Below are positions 26,412-37,128 of a stretch of 64,000 nt of DNA, piece by piece; the first letter of the stretch is position 1; each line of letters opens with the position of its first letter. The notes under the pieces are model-generated. The model was not told the origin of the DNA. It ran no database searches and was given only the letters and a program-made list of their open reading frames with translations. The position numbers were made by a program, and so were the translations under genes. Source of the stretch: Platynereis dumerilii (taxonomy: Eukaryota > Annelida > Polychaeta > Phyllodocida > Nereididae); contig JAPTHN010000004.1 in assembly GCA_026936325.1 (NCBI GenBank), positions 32,419,910 to 32,483,909 of the forward strand, written 5' to 3'.

Positions 26412-26855
26412 CTAATATCAATATCAACGAATTTTATGAACACTGGATATTCCAGTCAAAACTTGATTTCGGTATTGTCAATGCTGTTGACAGAGACCTG
26501 TCTACAGCCCGAATTTTTAAAATAAAAGTACGAAGTGTCAATTCTATATTGCAAACTGGACATGAGGATGTGTTCAAATGGTTATGTGCTAACAAATTGA
26601 GCCTCCTTGTAGGCAACTTAAATGTATATTTATTTAACTTAATAATATTACTTCTTGGTTCAAATCATGTTTTTATAATCAATTCTTAGTTATGGTTATT
26701 AATAAATATTACATACCTGCCAAGAGATTAGGAGACACAAGTCTCTGACTAAGGTATGTATGTTGTAAAAACGCATGAAAATAAGATTTTGTCTATTGTT
26801 CTGATTTTACAATAGTCAAATTTTCATACATTTTTATGCTGTTGTGACTTTATAA

Positions 26856-27453
26856 TGCCTGGTTCTCACATACAGCAAAAATTTCCTGACTGTCGTAGTT
26901 GTAAGTTCAAGAGAAAAGTCGGCAAAACAGACGGAACATAGGCAGGAAATGGGATGATGAATGGAATGTTTTAACAATGTGAGTAAAATAATAGATGTCA
27001 CGGCAGGCCAGGTAATCAAGGTACTGCTGAAGATAGCCAGGGTGGTGCTCAAGGTAGTCAGGGTAGAGCTCAAGGTAGCCAAGGTAATGCTCAAGGTAGC
27101 CAGGGTAATGCTCAAGGCTGTCAAGATAGGGTCCAGGGTAGTCAAGACAGTGCTAAGGATAGCCAGGGTATTGCTTACGGCATTCAAGGTTATTAAGTTG
27201 CCACGGTAATCACAAGGACAGTGCAGTATCATGTCTCACATGGAGGATAATGACCCAAGGCAGCCAGGGTATCATTTCTAGCCATGAAAAATTCCAACAT
27301 GTTGGATCTTTCCAAGACACCCACGAAATTGGGCCATACTCTCACAAAAGCTCTCAGGGTAGCCAGGGTAGCTCAGGGTAGACACAGGGAAGCTCCAAGG
27401 TAAGCACAAAATTGTTTACCGGCTGTGATATCGTCTAAGCGAGAACTATGCAT
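26856..27453. mobile_element. Possible Harbinger-related MITE
   Basis: The left end TGCCTGGTTCTCAC after TAA is identical over 14 bp to the left end of the complete Harbinger at 33904. The right end, as complement, is TGCATAGTTCTCGC, 11 of 14 bases. The right flank TTG does not match TAA, so the second boundary is uncertain. It contains the 21-bp minisatellite. Confidence 0.4.
27005..27195. repeat. 21-bp minisatellite
   Basis: About eight imperfect units of AAGGTAGCCAGGGTAATGCTC, with stray units to about 27405. Because the unit is a multiple of three, it keeps a reading frame open (a heptad-like KVAKVML pattern); this is not taken as coding. Confidence 0.85.
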
Positions 27454-27738
27454 TGCCACGCACAGAATCAAACCTTGTGCGTACGCCTCTATTTACATAT
27501 ATACAGGTCATCAAAACTTGGATTTCTTGGCTGACTGGCCGACCATCATTACCTTCAAAACATTACCAGCGATAAGACATTCCCCTTGCTTGATACCAGA
27601 GATGATCAACCTTTTACTGAATCTGTCTAAAAATACAGCTATAATAATTATGGTATGTGAGGGAAGCGTGGTTTGAAAATATACCGGAATGAGAACAATT
27701 GATGATAAATTTTAATTGCTACAGAGCCAATAGGCCTA

Positions 27739-28770
27739 CACTGTAAGAAATGACCGTGTTTTTCTGGCTAAAAGAACCGTAAATTTATTGTTATTTTACC
27801 AGTATTTTTTTAATACAGACTTTGTCCGGGAATTTACAGTTCTTTGTCAGTTACAAAATGGCTCTAAGATAAATTTACTGCAACATGTCATTTAACATTC
27901 AGTTCACATTAATGAACAATTACTTCAACCGTTAATTTACTGGCAACTTGTAATATGCAGACAAAACATTTGAATTGGCCAAACAATCAATACACCTGGT
28001 CAGATTAGAAACTATAAACAAGAGATTGCATGGACTTCAACCACAGAACATGTGGTGCCATTTATAACATATGCTATACACAGCTGTTAATCAAACTTAA
28101 TTTATAACTTATCTGAAGGTAAGGGAACATCCTCATTCATATGACCTTAAAGATGCTGTCAATATGCAAAAGTTGTAATGTCTATATGTGACATTGACAT
28201 TTGTATGAGTCTTATGATGTGATCTAAAGAATGACACTATTAAAACCAAAATAACCAAAGCGCAGTCTGCATCAATAGAACATACTTCGATAAACTTGAC
28301 ACCTGGTTCTCTTGGAAAATGTCCATCCATTTCATGGTTTGTGAGCAAACTAATTGATGGACTTACTTCCCTGCTGTCAAGCAAGAGATGAGCAAGGCCG
28401 AGCCTGGAGTCACTGGCTCTCTCACTCTCTCAGCTGATTCCAGCTTCGATACATCCCTACAGCTATGCGACGGTTAAATCAAATACTATCCGTATTTTTA
28501 CAGTAGATTCTACAGCCCCTTGCATTCTTTATATTCTATGTTTAACAGTTGATATAACTGTAAAATATACTTTAAATAAACCGTTTTATATATGTACATT
28601 ATACCGTAATATAACTTTGTTGAATCCGCAAAATTACAGTTCAATGTACCAATCTGAATTTTACGGTTCATTGTCCTGTTCAGGTTTATTAGTACTTTTA
28701 CAGTACTTAGACCTGGAACAAAGTTGCCAGTTAATTTAACTGTAAAATTTAACGGGAATTTTTTGCAGTG
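27739..28770. mobile_element. Non-autonomous DNA transposon, CACTGYAARAAAT ends, TA flanks
   Basis: Begins CACTGTAAGAAATGACCGT and ends with the complement of CACTGCAAAAAATTCCCGTT. TA lies immediately outside both ends. Both ends are rich in TTTACAGT and ACCGTAAATTTA words. 1,032 bp, no transposase recognised. In the leader intron of gene B. Confidence 0.7.
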
Positions 28771-30271
28771 TATATAATTATTCAACTCTGCCTTGCTTTC
28801 AAGTTTGAAGTTGACAAGTCGTTTGCATTTTCGGAAAAAAACCATGCACTCTCATTAATAAGAGAAGTTGTTTATTTAAGATTTACTTTAAAAATAATGT
28901 ACATTCATAAAAAAAACTGTTTGCTTCCGTTGCAGATGTTAGCTGCCAGCACAAAAATTTTGTAGAAATCATGTTGCCACAACATGAACAGAACACTAGC
29001 TGCATGGTGTTTGAAATGTTTGGAAACATCGCCATAAAGTGGCATGCTAATATTATGACGTTACTTTACAACGTTGTGATGACATAACTTTACCTTAAAA
29101 TTTCAAGTAATTTGCACCAAAATGGTGACATCGTCAAACATAGCTGAAATGTAGATGTGCCAATTGCACCTTGTAATGCACACAAAGACCTCCTTATGTG
29201 ATTATCAAATTATCAATGATGGACAGATAATTTCATGACAAATGACGCATTGCTACAAAACTAAAGAAGTAACTCACACAGAAAAAAGTTAACTGTTATC
29301 CGAGTATGATGGTTTTTTTATGTAAGTGAATAGATTACTTAGTTAAGTAATATTATCTGATCACCTGATTATTTTGTAATTTTGAGAACACTATTTTGAA
29401 TATTTGTGATGGGATGCTAAAATTTCATTTCTCTTGGTGTAAAATTGAGCAAATGATGAAAGATGTGGTAAGCTGTTTTTTTATTGCCCCCCACTAAAAA
29501 AACATGATAACCAAGAAATCGCAACTGTCCCATTGTGCCCAATGTCCCAATGTGCCCAAGTTCACCCTATCCCAAATTTAGCCATACGTGGAATTTCCAG
29601 GATGTTTGAAAAATGTATACAACTATACATGTATGATTATTAGATTAATTAGTAATCTAACACTATAAACATTTTTTTTCTGGAAATTCTTTGTGACTGA
29701 CACATTAACCCAACTGGATTTATTTATCAACTCATCATAATGAACAGGGAAGAGCATTACTGTATTATACACAATTCTATAACATGAAACTATGTATATA
29801 TTTGATCATATATATTTAGACTGAATCTGAAGATTAATATCCTGCTGTCTACATGTAATTGGTTTTAAAATACCAGAGCTTTTAAAAGATAATTCATCCG
29901 TTGGCAAAAGGGGCTCTATAGTCTAGTCATACCGCTATTATTGTTGTGTTATCTATTTATACAGATTGTGTAATGGCATAAATATTATGATTAAGTAAAA
30001 TAATTTAGTGAAAAAGGAGAGTTATTTTGTACAAAGAAAATTCAGAAGTTGATCTATTTCCAGTCGCCTATATCTAGGGGGATGACACAGGCACCATTAA
30101 TGGCACGGCAGTCAGAGTAGTGGTACTACAGGTCTGTGTGTAAAACATGGGCAGTTTTACATTATTTGCACTCGGCCGAAGAAGATTACAAGCTGTGTAT
30201 GTCAATAAACAACTGTTACTCATAATACTCATAAACTGCCTAATCTCAATGTTGCATATTGTTTGCTGTCA
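28771..30271. other. Intronic stretch without recognisable features
   Basis: AT-rich leader-intron DNA of gene B. No splice-supported exon, repeat end or RNA gene is visible. Confidence 0.5.
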
Positions 30272-30349
30272 GTGGCATAGCTGGGAAGTCTAAAGAAGGG
30301 AACACTTTTGGGGAAAGGAGGAAGGATCGACTCTGTGATTAGCTACTAA

Positions 30350-31000
30350 ACAGTTCAACAAAAATAAGTCCCCCTTTGGATAAACTTGAATATCACAAAG
30401 ATTCCTTCGCTGATATTTATGACAGTTGGCTAAATTATAGCCCCATATATCGACTTTACAAGTGTGTATTTATAGCTCAGTGGCATTATTCCTCACTGAG
30501 CCAGCAGCCTTCGAGTGAGCCTACCCCTGTTTTCAAAAATCCATGGCTTTTCCAGTGGATATGAACGATTTCACCATGCGAGGGAGCCACCAGCTCGATT
30601 AACCTCATCATGTTTCTGGATAAAATTTGTTTCTCAATCGTGTGTAGAATAACTAAGGACTTCTTTTGTACCAGTTTTACAGTTTAGGTTCCTTGGATGC
30701 AATAACAAGTAATTTGAGTGGAGTTTAAACACCTTTTGGTATATGTTTTTTTGGAAAAACCAAAACTTAGGATTTTTGAAAAGAGGGGTACGAGCACTCG
30801 GGGTCTGCTGGCGTAGACAAAAATTAAGCAATAAAGCTACAAATACACACGCATATCACCAATATGCAGGCCTACAAACTGGCCAACTTTCACAGATATC
30901 GGAGAAGAGGTCCTTGAGATATTCACGTTTTCGTAAAGGGGACTTATTTTTGTTGAACTGTTTATATTGAAATCTTTGTTTTGTGCCCTTATTGAGGGGC
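30350..31000. mobile_element. Palindromic element with about 200-bp arms
   Basis: Left arm 30350-30570 and right arm 30745-31000 are inverted copies. Landmarks are AACAGTTCAACAAAAATAAG with TCCCC, then GATAT and AGTTGGC; and GAGTG with ACCCCTNTTTTCAAAAATCC. Outer ends may extend to 30272 and 31110, where CAGTGGCATAGCTGGGAAG and the complement of CAGGGGCGTACCTAGAAATG look like a weak hAT-type pair, but no 8-bp duplication is seen. Confidence 0.5.
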
Positions 31001-31677
31001 ATGCCCACCAGGCCCAAGATTAACAGGGACAAGACAGGAACTGTTACAAAACGCTGCATTTTCACCACATTCTATGCCCCCCCCCCAGGCCATTTCTAGG
31101 TACGCCCCTGCTAACCACAACTCACAGCGTTTCATTGTACACATAACATACATGTATCATAATTATGCTATGTACTATCTCACAGATTTTATTTGACATA
31201 AAATGCAGAGTGAGCCGTGATTGGCTGAACAACCTGTGACCTCACATGGAACACCTGATTTCCAATGCCAACCTGTGGGAACTGCCATATGATGTCACAC
31301 TTCCACATTACAAGAAAAATTAAAGTCACTTTCTACATAATTTCTGGAAGGATAGTAACAACAATCGCTCACCAACCAAGTACAACCACTTGTCAAAGTT
31401 CCACCACTCAACCACCACTGCCCTATCACCACCTCCACACACCAAAACCTGCCACCAATCCAACAGCCATTCACTACTACCAAAAAAAACTGGTGTTGGA
31501 AGCTCTTACACTTTTGGTCAGTAGGAATAATCAAACATAACAATCCATCATATTAAAATGAAGGACAGTCAAATGACTTTAATCTTGACGCAGTGATAGG
31601 TTATTGCAATTACAGGGAACATACAATCACATAAAATCCAAATCAGTCTCATTCCTAAGATGGATGTCAGTACTCAC

Positions 31678-31850
31678 CTGATCAATAAACACATTCCTCC
31701 TGGCATCTGTCTTTGCATTTTATGATACTTCTCTAATCCACACAATAATGAAAATTCGTTTGGAATTGCCAGTTTCCTCATATTATTGAAATAATTTATC
31801 TTCCTGGTTTGGGAACTAAGTAGTCCTGCTAATTATGATCATAACAGATA
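31678..31850 (-). promoter_or_regulatory. Leader exon and promoter region of gene B
   Basis: Paralogous to the blocks upstream of A, C and D. On the minus strand: TATCTGTTATGATCATAATT, AACCAGGAAGATAAATT, AATAATATGAGGAAACTGGC, ending CAG|GTGAGT at 31678/31677. It is about 9 kb from the signal-peptide exon because transposons have filled the intron. Non-coding by comparison. Confidence 0.6.
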
Positions 31851-31889
31851 GAAATCAAAATGAATGGTTTCAATAATATAGTAATGCAG

Positions 31890-32060
31890 GATGTTTTAAA
31901 GTTGGTGGCTGAGTGGTTATGTTTCAGATTTGCTCCGCAGAAGATCATTGCCGGATGAGTAGTTGAAACCCCAGTTGGGAATCCAAAATAATTATTAGCA
32001 GTTGACCTTCATGAGTAAAATCCCAGCTGGATGGGATGTTCAATCCGATGTTGTGTGTAT
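31890..32060 (+). repeat. tRNA-derived SINE
   Basis: A-box-like GTGGCTGAGTGGTTA, B-box-like AGTTGAAACCCCA, then ACCTTCATGAGTAAA and a GGATGTTC body shared with the copy at 61863-62040 (GACCTTCATGAGTAAG). Two copies with a common body support a SINE family. Confidence 0.6.
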
Positions 32061-32858
32061 GAGATGTTTCATTGTTTGATAAGTCAAGGAACCCACACAG
32101 CAGCAGGTGAAAAACTCATTTGATAGGGAGTAGCCTACTACAAAATCTTCATTGCATTTCATGGTTTCCATCGCAAGAGATCGACAAGTTATGCTAAAAT
32201 TTTTTCAATATCAATTGCAAATTACCAGGATATTAATTGATTGAAATTTCACGTGTCTATGTCAAATCTGGTGGATATTTAATTATTACAGAACTTTTGT
32301 AAAATCCCTCGTATGGTATGTCTGCATTCTCATGAGGCCGTAATTTTTGTAACACGCATGAAAAAATAATGATCCCTTAGTAAAAAAGAAAGAATAATTT
32401 GAAATAATATGGTACGAAAGTAAGTCCGAATAGAGACATTGTTTTATCATAGAAATACATATCACTTGCATATTTGGACATGTGGCGCATTCTCATGGGA
32501 TCAAGAAGTTTGAACAGGAAAACATACCATGAAGCACTTAAAAAGATATTAGGAACCACAAAAACAACTTTTAGCTCTAATGATAACAAAAATTCATTCA
32601 TTACTGAAGCAAATACACAATGCACTTAACTGAATTGAATTGGTTTATGAATTGGTTTATTAATTTGCAACAAAAGTTGAAATAGAGTACAATTTGAGAA
32701 TACATATATGTATATATAATCTTTAAAACTTTTAAAAAGTAAGTCATTAAAATAAAACATAATTTATAACATTAAAATAAAATATCAAAACGCGTAAAAC
32801 ATCAAATTAAGAACTTTTTGTACAAAAGTGTAAAAAAGACCTTCAGTAACGATCTGTA

Positions 32859-33047
32859 CACTCTAAAAAATTTCAGACAAAATTGGTTTTTTAGATTCAA
32901 AATGGTTTTTTGAAAAACCATTTTTCAATGCAAAAAATTAACATTGATTTTTTTAAAAATTCATGTTGGTTTTGCATTGAAATTTGGTTTTTCAAAAAAC
33001 CATTTTGAATCTAAAAAACCAATTTTGTCTCTACATTTTTTAGAGTG
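32859..33047. mobile_element. Palindromic MITE, CACTCTAAAAAAT ends, TA flanks
   Basis: 189-bp copy of the family at 8698-8824, with GGTTTTTTAGATTC blocks in both arms. The flanking dinucleotide is TA on both sides. Confidence 0.75.
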
Positions 33048-33103
33048 TATGGCACTGAGTGGAGTTAAAAGGATTGAAATCACGATAATCATAGTGCCTG
33101 TCC

Positions 33104-33365
33104 CTTTAACTAGGAAGTAGATATTTACTGGACTTCATGCAAGCATTATAAAAATCTGTGGAGAAGTCAATTGAAAACTAGTAACAGTAATAAAGAATTA
33201 CTTTCTTTCAGCTAACTTGCATGCTGTCTCTTACATCAGAGCCATCTAGAGTTCATTATCGACTATCAGTACATCATCAAACATGTTTGCGGTATCACTA
33301 GTTTTGTCAGACTGTGTTTGTTTCACTTCTGAGGCTGAACACAAATACACAATGCACTTAATTGA
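33104..33365 (-). pseudogene. Duplicated tail-exon remnant, copy 2
   Basis: The complement of 33232-33345 encodes SASEVKQTQSDK...NMFDDVLIVDNEL before a stop, an obvious relative of the tail repeat of genes B-D. The whole 260-bp unit is a tandem duplicate of 33366-33447 joined to 41966-42120, which were one segment before the transposon landed between them. It is downstream of the stop of gene C and has no upstream exons of its own. Confidence 0.75.
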
Positions 33366-34540
33366 GTAGATATTTACTCTACATCATGCAAGCATTATAA
33401 AAATCTGTGGAGAAGTCAATCGAAACTAGTGATACTAATACAGAATTGGGCCATTCCATGCCAAATGGACCAATGTCTCCCACATCATGGTTTCAGATTG
33501 TAATGAAATTATTACACAAGCTACATGTACGTGTTTTGTGAAGCCATGCAAAATATTTTCCCTGTATTCCAAGTATTTTGAATTTGACAGCATTTTTCCA
33601 AATTAAGGTCTGCAAACTAAAATTTTTATTTTCAACTTGTCAAGTCATTTTAAAAAGCTGCCGAAGCTACGTTTTTCAAGATATTGTGATAAAATTGTAC
33701 ATAGATCAAGCTCAGATATATAAAATGCTGCTGGCCAAAGCTAATACAGATGATGCTTTCCATCTGTTCGCACCAGCCTGTTAAATTTGGTTCATTTTTG
33801 CGAAATTTGGGTAAATTGTGGGTTTTTGGAATTTTTTCACTCAGAAACCAAGCTTTAAATAATCCTGAAACTTTGCATGAATTGAGGCAGTATCGAGTGC
33901 TAATGCCTGGTTCTCACGACGGCGATTTGAGAGCAACGCATCAAGAGAAGTCATTTCTTGGAAAGTTGTGGCGTAGAACGTTGGTTTTGGCACGTTACGT
34001 AATCAATTAGTGTCATGTGCGACGCTTAAAGTTAGTAGCCGCGGTGAGTCTTGAGGTGTCCGCGGCGCTGCTTAAGCTTTCTTCGCCGCGTTCCGCCTCT
34101 CTTTCCTCAGCGCAGTTCCAAACAGACTCGTCGCACTTTGTTTTGGAATTCGGCGAGGCTGGTTTTACTTCGCCCAATGTTGTTTCCTCTTACGCCGCTG
34201 ATGGTTGTGAGGCAGCTACGTCTGAAATTGGCGACCTGCGACGCATCAGGAAACCTTCGGCTTACACCCGAGGTAAGATGCGCCGCTGAAAATGACCGCC
34301 TCGCCGACGACTGTAACGATGCAACGCCGCATTTAGGGACTTGTTACTGCGTAACTTGATGGTTCATCGTCGCACATGCATTCATAAAGCGCTGAGGACA
34401 TTACAGGCGCGTCGATGCTGACCTTCTTCGTCGTCCTTGCCTTAAGCAGCGACGAAGGTCTCTTAAGCATCGACGAACGTCTGTTGTTGCAGCGCTGCGG
34501 CAAAGTGTGTTTCGCTGCTGCAGGAGTCACTTTTGGTCAT

Positions 34541-34549
34541 TATAAAAAG
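34541..34549 (+). promoter_or_regulatory. TATA box of the transposase gene
   Basis: TATAAAAAG, 86 bp upstream of the transposase ATG, in a position compatible with a start near 34570. Confidence 0.6.
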
Positions 34550-34626
34550 GGACACAGAGGACCTCCTTGCTTCATTTGCTGATTGCCCTTCAATGAGAAC
34601 ACAACGACTGCCTACTGAACATATGC

Positions 34627-35901
34627 ATGATGAATGAAGAAGAAATTATTGTTGTGGCTGGTGCTGCTGCTGTTGCTATCGGAGCTGTCTATTTGAGACA
34701 CAGGAGGAGGAGGGCCAGGAGACAGAAAAGGTGGTGGATTCGCAACTGGTTGCTGCAGAGGGAACAACATGGTCACTTCCATCAACTGCTGCCTGAACTG
34801 CAAGTGCGTGACGTGTCCGGCTACTACAACTACACTAGAATGCCCCCTGCCATCTTTGCTGAAATCCTGGAAGCTGTTGGACCACTCATCGCTAAGCAAG
34901 ACACCAACATGAGGAGGGCTTTGGAACCTGGTCTGAAGTTGGCTATCACCCTGCGGTACATGGCAACAGGAAACAGCTACAAGTCCCTAGCTTATGCTTT
35001 CCGTGTGGCACCCAACACCATCTGCAACTTCATCCCTGAGGTCTGCCTTGCCATCGTTCATGCCTTCGAAAGACAGCTGGCACTACCCACACTGCCTGAA
35101 AGATGGAAGGAGATAGCCAAGGCTTTTGAGACGAAATGGAACTTGCCCAACTGCATTGGAGCTCTGGATGGCAAGCACGTCGCAATCCGATGTCCCAAGG
35201 CTGCAGGCTCCTTGTTCTACAACTACAAGGGATTTCATTCCATTGTCCTGATGGCCCTCGTTGATGCCGACTACAAGTTCATCTATGTGCAGGCTGGCTG
35301 TCAAGGAAGTGCATCTGATGGTGGCGTCTTCAGGGACACAGTCCTTCGACAACTCCTGGACGAGGAAGATCTAGGCCTACCACCTCCAGAACCTCTACCT
35401 GGCACAGAAGACAATCCTTTCCCATATTACATCGTGGGTGACGAGGCATTTCCCCTGAAGACATGGCTGCTCAAACCAGTGCCAAGAAGGAACCTTGACA
35501 TTGCTTCCAGAGTCTACAATTACAGGATTTCAAGAGCCAGGAGAGTGGTGGAGAATGCTTTCGGTCTGCTGTCACACAGGTTCAGATGCTTCCTGACCAC
35601 CATGCCCCAACGACCTACAAGAGTGACATACATCACAATGGCTGCTTGTGTTCTACACAACATTCTGCGAGACAGAGTAGGCGTCCACCATGCCCGTGAC
35701 AATGAAGTGATGGACAGAGAAGATCCACAGACACATGACGTCGCTGAAGGAGTTTGGAGGGGAGACCGTCAATTGCATGACCTAGGAGAACCACTTCGAC
35801 ACGGAAATGCCTCCAGAGATGCCAAGGCTGCTCGAGACTACCTACGTGACTGGGTCAACAGTCCGGCAGGAAGTGTCCCTTGGCAGTTGGAGAAAATCTG
35901 A
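34627..35901 (+). CDS. PIF/Harbinger transposase (DDE_Tnp_4 family)
   Basis: 424 residues in one uninterrupted frame, starting at the first of two ATGs. The N-terminus has a hydrophobic stretch followed by basic residues (RRRRARRQKRWW), then a helical DNA-binding region with KLAITLRYMATGNSY. The DDE catalytic core of the Harbinger family is present: D181 in GALDGKH, D272 in VGDEAFP and E309 in RRVVENAFGLLS, followed by AACVLHNILRD. All three acidic residues are intact, so the enzyme could be active. It should cut and paste the element with the help of the accessory protein encoded on the opposite strand. Codon use is much more GC-rich than the DSL genes around it. The length is usual for the family. 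Confidence 0.93.
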   Translation: MMNEEEIIVVAGAAAVAIGAVYLRHRRRRARRQKRWWIRNWLLQREQHGHFHQLLPELQVRDVSGYYNYTRMPPAIFAEILEAVGPLIAKQDTNMRRALEPGLKLAITLRYMATGNSYKSLAYAFRVAPNTICNFIPEVCLAIVHAFERQLALPTLPERWKEIAKAFETKWNLPNCIGALDGKHVAIRCPKAAGSLFYNYKGFHSIVLMALVDADYKFIYVQAGCQGSASDGGVFRDTVLRQLLDEEDLGLPPPEPLPGTEDNPFPYYIVGDEAFPLKTWLLKPVPRRNLDIASRVYNYRISRARRVVENAFGLLSHRFRCFLTTMPQRPTRVTYITMAACVLHNILRDRVGVHHARDNEVMDREDPQTHDVAEGVWRGDRQLHDLGEPLRHGNASRDAKAARDYLRDWVNSPAGSVPWQLEKI

Positions 35902-36034
35902 AGAAGATGCAGACTATCTATTCAAAACAACAAACCCCAGGCCCTTTTAAGGGCCACCAAATCCTCCCAATTGAGCTGGCCATGTACACATCCTATGTTG
36001 ACAAAACAAGCCCAAAAATCAATCAATCAATCAA

Positions 36035-36045
36035 TCCCTCCATCC

Positions 36046-36090
<45 letters not shown>

Positions 36091-36091
36091 G

Positions 36092-36148
<57 letters not shown>

Positions 36149-36259
36149 CAAGTCCAATCCCTGCAAAGTGACGACAACTGCTTTTCTTTTGCTGCAGTGT
36201 ATATATGTAACGAGCATTGTGTTCCATCTATCAAGCTATCTATCGATCTATCTATCTAG

Positions 36260-36298
<39 letters not shown>

Positions 36299-36299
36299 G

Positions 36300-36340
<41 letters not shown>

Positions 36341-36655
36341 CAAGTCCAATCCCTGCAAAGTGACGACAACTGCTTTTCTTTTGCTGCAGTGTATATATGT
36401 AACGAGCATTGTGTTCCATCTATCAAGCTATCTATCTATCTATCTATCTAGCTATCTATCTAGTTATCTATCGAGCTATCTATCTATCTATCCAAGTCCA
36501 ATTCCTGCAAAGTGACGACAACTGCTTTTCTTTTGCTGCAGTGTATATATGTAACGAGCATTGTGTTCCATCTATCAAGCTATCTATATATCTATCTATC
36601 TAGCTATCTATCTATCTATCTATCTAGCTAGCTATCTAGCTATCTACCTGCCACT
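36035..36655. repeat. (ATCT)n microsatellite with three copies of an 85-bp unit
   Basis: ATCT tracts alternate with a unique-looking segment, CCAAGTCCAATCCCTGCAAA to GTGTTCCATC, at about 36148, 36340 and 36491. The copies are almost identical, so the array grew recently by duplication of segment plus tract. It lies between the two convergent Harbinger genes. The open frames across it are repeat artefacts. Confidence 0.9.
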
Positions 36656-36674
36656 TGCCTAGACAAGTGAAATT

Positions 36675-36840
36675 ACAAAGTGATGCACTTGTACTAGTGC
36701 AACCAACCAACACAAGTTTTAAAACCAAAGCACTTGTACTAGTGCATTACATTTTAATTAAGAAATTCATGCACTTGTACTAGTGCAATAAAAATATGTT
36801 TATACCAAAGAATGCAGCACTTGTACTAGTGCTGCACTTG
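36675..36840. repeat. Four copies of palindrome GCACTTGTACTAGTGC
   Basis: The 16-bp near-perfect palindrome occurs at about 36685, 36730, 36770 and 36817, spaced about 45 bp, in the intergenic region of the Harbinger. Regular spacing of a palindrome suggests protein-binding sites, but this is inference. Confidence 0.75.
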
Positions 36841-37128
36841 GTATGTTTTTTGGGCAAAGAAAGGGGGAACTAGCACCTTGCTTTTATGAAGGTGATTACT
36901 TTTAATGAAGGCCAAGACCGGACTTTTGTTTTGGGGGACTTTTTTTTGGGGGACTTTTTTTTGGGGGATTGTCAACGTTTTTTTTGCTCTTTTTTGGCTC
37001 TTTTCGGTCAACACAAGCTCTTTTTTTTTGTCAACATAAGATGTGTACGTGGCCTGCCCTTTTGGGAGGATTTGGTGGCCCTTAAAAGGGCCAAGGTTTT
37101 TTGTTGTCTTTGCTGCACATCTGGTCTT

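Noticed and set aside
26961-27209. Open frame with heptad-like hydrophobic pattern
   Set aside because: Product of a 21-bp minisatellite whose unit length keeps the frame open; no start context, splice sites or relatives.
31265-31543. Pro/Thr/His-rich open frames on both strands
   Set aside because: CA-rich low-complexity DNA; a similar CA-rich stretch lies in the leader intron of gene A near 12900-13030.
34051-34359. Plus-strand frames upstream of the transposase
   Set aside because: Lie in the GC-rich subterminal zone before the TATA box, with no recognisable motif.
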